Shown in pieces: positions 15,388 through 15,764 of a stretch of DNA of 15,764 nucleotides. Each line of letters starts with the position of its first letter. Within the stretch, counting starts at the first letter, position 1. Both the position numbers and the translations under genes were made by a program. The stretch is from Methanoculleus marisnigri (GTDB taxonomy: Archaea; Halobacteriota; Methanomicrobia; Methanomicrobiales; Methanoculleaceae): NCBI GenBank assembly GCA_002503885.1, contig DASQ01000106.1, positions 1 through 15,764 of the forward strand, in the 5' to 3' direction. The notes beneath the pieces are model-generated. The model worked only from the letters and a program-made list of their open reading frames with translations. It did no database searches and had not been told where the DNA came from.

Positions 15388-15433
15388 CTTCAGTCGAATA
15401 GGGAAGAGGTGTTACCACCCCTCCCCCTTCCAA

Positions 15434-15468
15434 GAACCAGCACGTGCGGCTTTCACCGCATGCGGCTC
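15434..15468 (-). ncRNA. Group II intron domain V of the outer intron
   Basis: The minus strand reads GAGCCGCAU, GCGGUGAAAGCCGC, ACGUGCUGGUUC. It has the catalytic AGC, a GAAA tetraloop closed by a GC-rich stem, the two-base AC bulge and the lower GAGCC/GGUUC stem. It is 35 nt, one more than the standard 34: an unpaired U follows GUGC. This could weaken catalysis. Confidence 0.8.
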
Positions 15469-15485
15469 ACGCATTCCTTTACCCG

Positions 15486-15662
15486 TTAGTGGGCGGTAAC
15501 GCAAAGTAGATTTTTTTCTCCTTGTGTTGCCTTTGCAATCCGGATCTGTAATCGATTAACAGTGGATTTAATTCTATCCCAGTCGATCGAGTTCCCGCGC
15601 CGGGCGAGATCCCTGTCAGTATGCTTCTCGCAAATGTGCGTCGTTGAATGACATACTTTCAT
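15486..15662 (-). pseudogene. Remnant of the intron-encoded reverse transcriptase (N-terminal domain only)
   Basis: The 58 residues from ATG 15662 include SIDWDRIKSTVNRLQIRIAK, the characteristic N-terminal (RVT_N type) segment of group II intron reverse transcriptases (W-x-x-I/V...V-x-x-LQ-x-RI-x-x-A). After QGEK the frame runs through an A7 run into an unrelated stretch and stops at 15486, 18 bases before domain V. The polymerase, maturase and endonuclease domains are gone. A longer in-frame reading back to 15719 crosses the end of the inner intron and is not a real start. The remnant is less GC-rich than the host genes, consistent with a mobile origin. Confidence 0.72.
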
Positions 15663-15670
15663 CGTTATAC

Positions 15671-15764
15671 GTCGAATAACAAGGTGGGATTGATCCCACC
15701 CCGTCTTCCAGGAACCCACCTTGCGACTTTCACCGCAGTAGGCTCGCGCATTCCTCTACCCATT
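15671..15764 (-). mobile_element. Inner group II intron, 3' end (runs off the window)
   Basis: On the minus strand the sequence shares GGGTA-AGGAATGCG-GAGCC with the outer intron, then has domain V (15712-15745), a domain VI hairpin (arms 15683-15689 and 15694-15700) and an end GTTATTCGAC at 15671. The next bases are eight nucleotides before the outer intron's reverse transcriptase ATG. It is thus a related intron inserted in domain IV of the outer intron, just ahead of or in the 5' part of its gene. Confidence 0.72.
15712..15745 (-). ncRNA. Group II intron domain V of the inner intron
   Basis: The minus strand reads GAGCCUACU, GCGGUGAAAGUCGC, AAGGUGGGUUC: the standard 34-nt length, AGC triad, GAAA tetraloop and a two-base bulge. 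All stem positions pair, allowing G-U pairs, so this domain V looks intact, unlike the outer one. Confidence 0.8.

Larger units (their letters stand above)
15393..15764 (-). mobile_element. Outer group II intron, 3' portion (runs off the window)
   Basis: On the minus strand the intron ends with CCTATTCGAC at 15393; the following exon starts TGAAGGTGCCC. Just before the end are a domain VI hairpin (15400-15429: GGGGAGGGGUG, loop GUAA, CACCUCUUCCC) and domain V (15434-15468). Further 5' is a remnant of the intron-encoded reverse transcriptase (15486-15662) and then, at 15671, the end of a second intron inserted into this one. The 5' domains should lie beyond 15764. The reverse transcriptase gene is cut down to its N-terminal domain, so this intron cannot encode its own protein. 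Confidence 0.75.

Noticed and set aside
15486..15719. 77-codon minus frame taken as one gene from 15719
   Set aside because: Its first 19 codons lie in domains V and VI of the inner intron; only the part from 15662 has protein homology.
15413..15764. The two similar GC-rich blocks at the right edge as CRISPR or simple dispersed repeats
   Set aside because: There are only two copies, the spacing is 220 bp or more, and both fold as group II intron domains V and VI with the expected 3' end.
1..15764. tRNA, rRNA or replication origin
   Set aside because: No cloverleaf with a T-loop consensus, no rRNA-like stretch and no origin-type repeat cluster was seen by eye; a covariance-model search was not possible.

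Overview
The window looks like chromosomal DNA from a methanogenic archaeon of the Methanomicrobiales, most likely close to Methanoculleus. The evidence is the high GC with strong G/C third positions, archaeal TATA boxes placed at leaderless or short-leader starts, GTGA/ATGA gene overlaps, an N-terminal winged-helix plus PAS/GAF regulator typical of this order, an archaeal-type glycogen phosphorylase, and archaeal group II introns. The taxon is inferred from gene style and could not be checked by search.

Layout. 1-2104 (+): a winged-helix/GAF/PAS regulator broken by a 1-nt frameshift and by a ~388 bp MITE-like insertion (142-529). 2259-2546 (+): a small HEAT-repeat protein. 2639-3313 (+): a lipoprotein. 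Convergent to it, 3310-4844 (-) is a two-gene surface operon: a membrane-anchored transglutaminase-like enzyme followed by a membrane-anchored helical protein. 4913-7312 (-): alpha-glucan phosphorylase, then an overlapping small membrane protein that seems frameshifted. 7380-7638 (-): a frameshifted 2TM-domain protein, divergent from an ABC exporter-like pair (ATPase plus ~12-TM permease, 7955-10070, +). 10131-10488 (+): an unrecognised small protein, frameshifted. 10478-12265 (-): an operon of ROK sugar kinase, dual-specificity phosphatase and IMPACT/YigZ-family protein. 12428-14820 (+): feoA-feoB and a DtxR/MntR-family repressor, with a perfect 16-bp palindrome at the feoA start. 14835-15074 (-): KTSC-domain protein. 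15133-15387 (-): a C-terminally truncated HEPN protein. 15393-15764 (-): the 3' ends of two related group II introns, one inserted inside the other.

How the parts fit. The feo operon should import ferrous iron and be shut off by its own metal-sensing repressor through the palindrome. The phosphorylase releases glucose-1-phosphate from storage glucan, and the separate ROK kinase could phosphorylate free hexose. The lipoprotein, the transglutaminase-like protein and its partner all carry export or anchoring signals and probably act on the outer face of the membrane.

The most unusual region is the right edge. Two complete domain V/domain VI modules, each ending in TATTCGAC, sit 220 bp apart on the minus strand. 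Between them is only the first part of an intron-encoded reverse transcriptase. This indicates a nested (twintron-like) arrangement in which the outer intron has lost most of its reverse transcriptase gene. A second theme is four apparent single-base indels in GC-rich stretches. They may be real decay or assembly errors, and they affect how several genes should be read.
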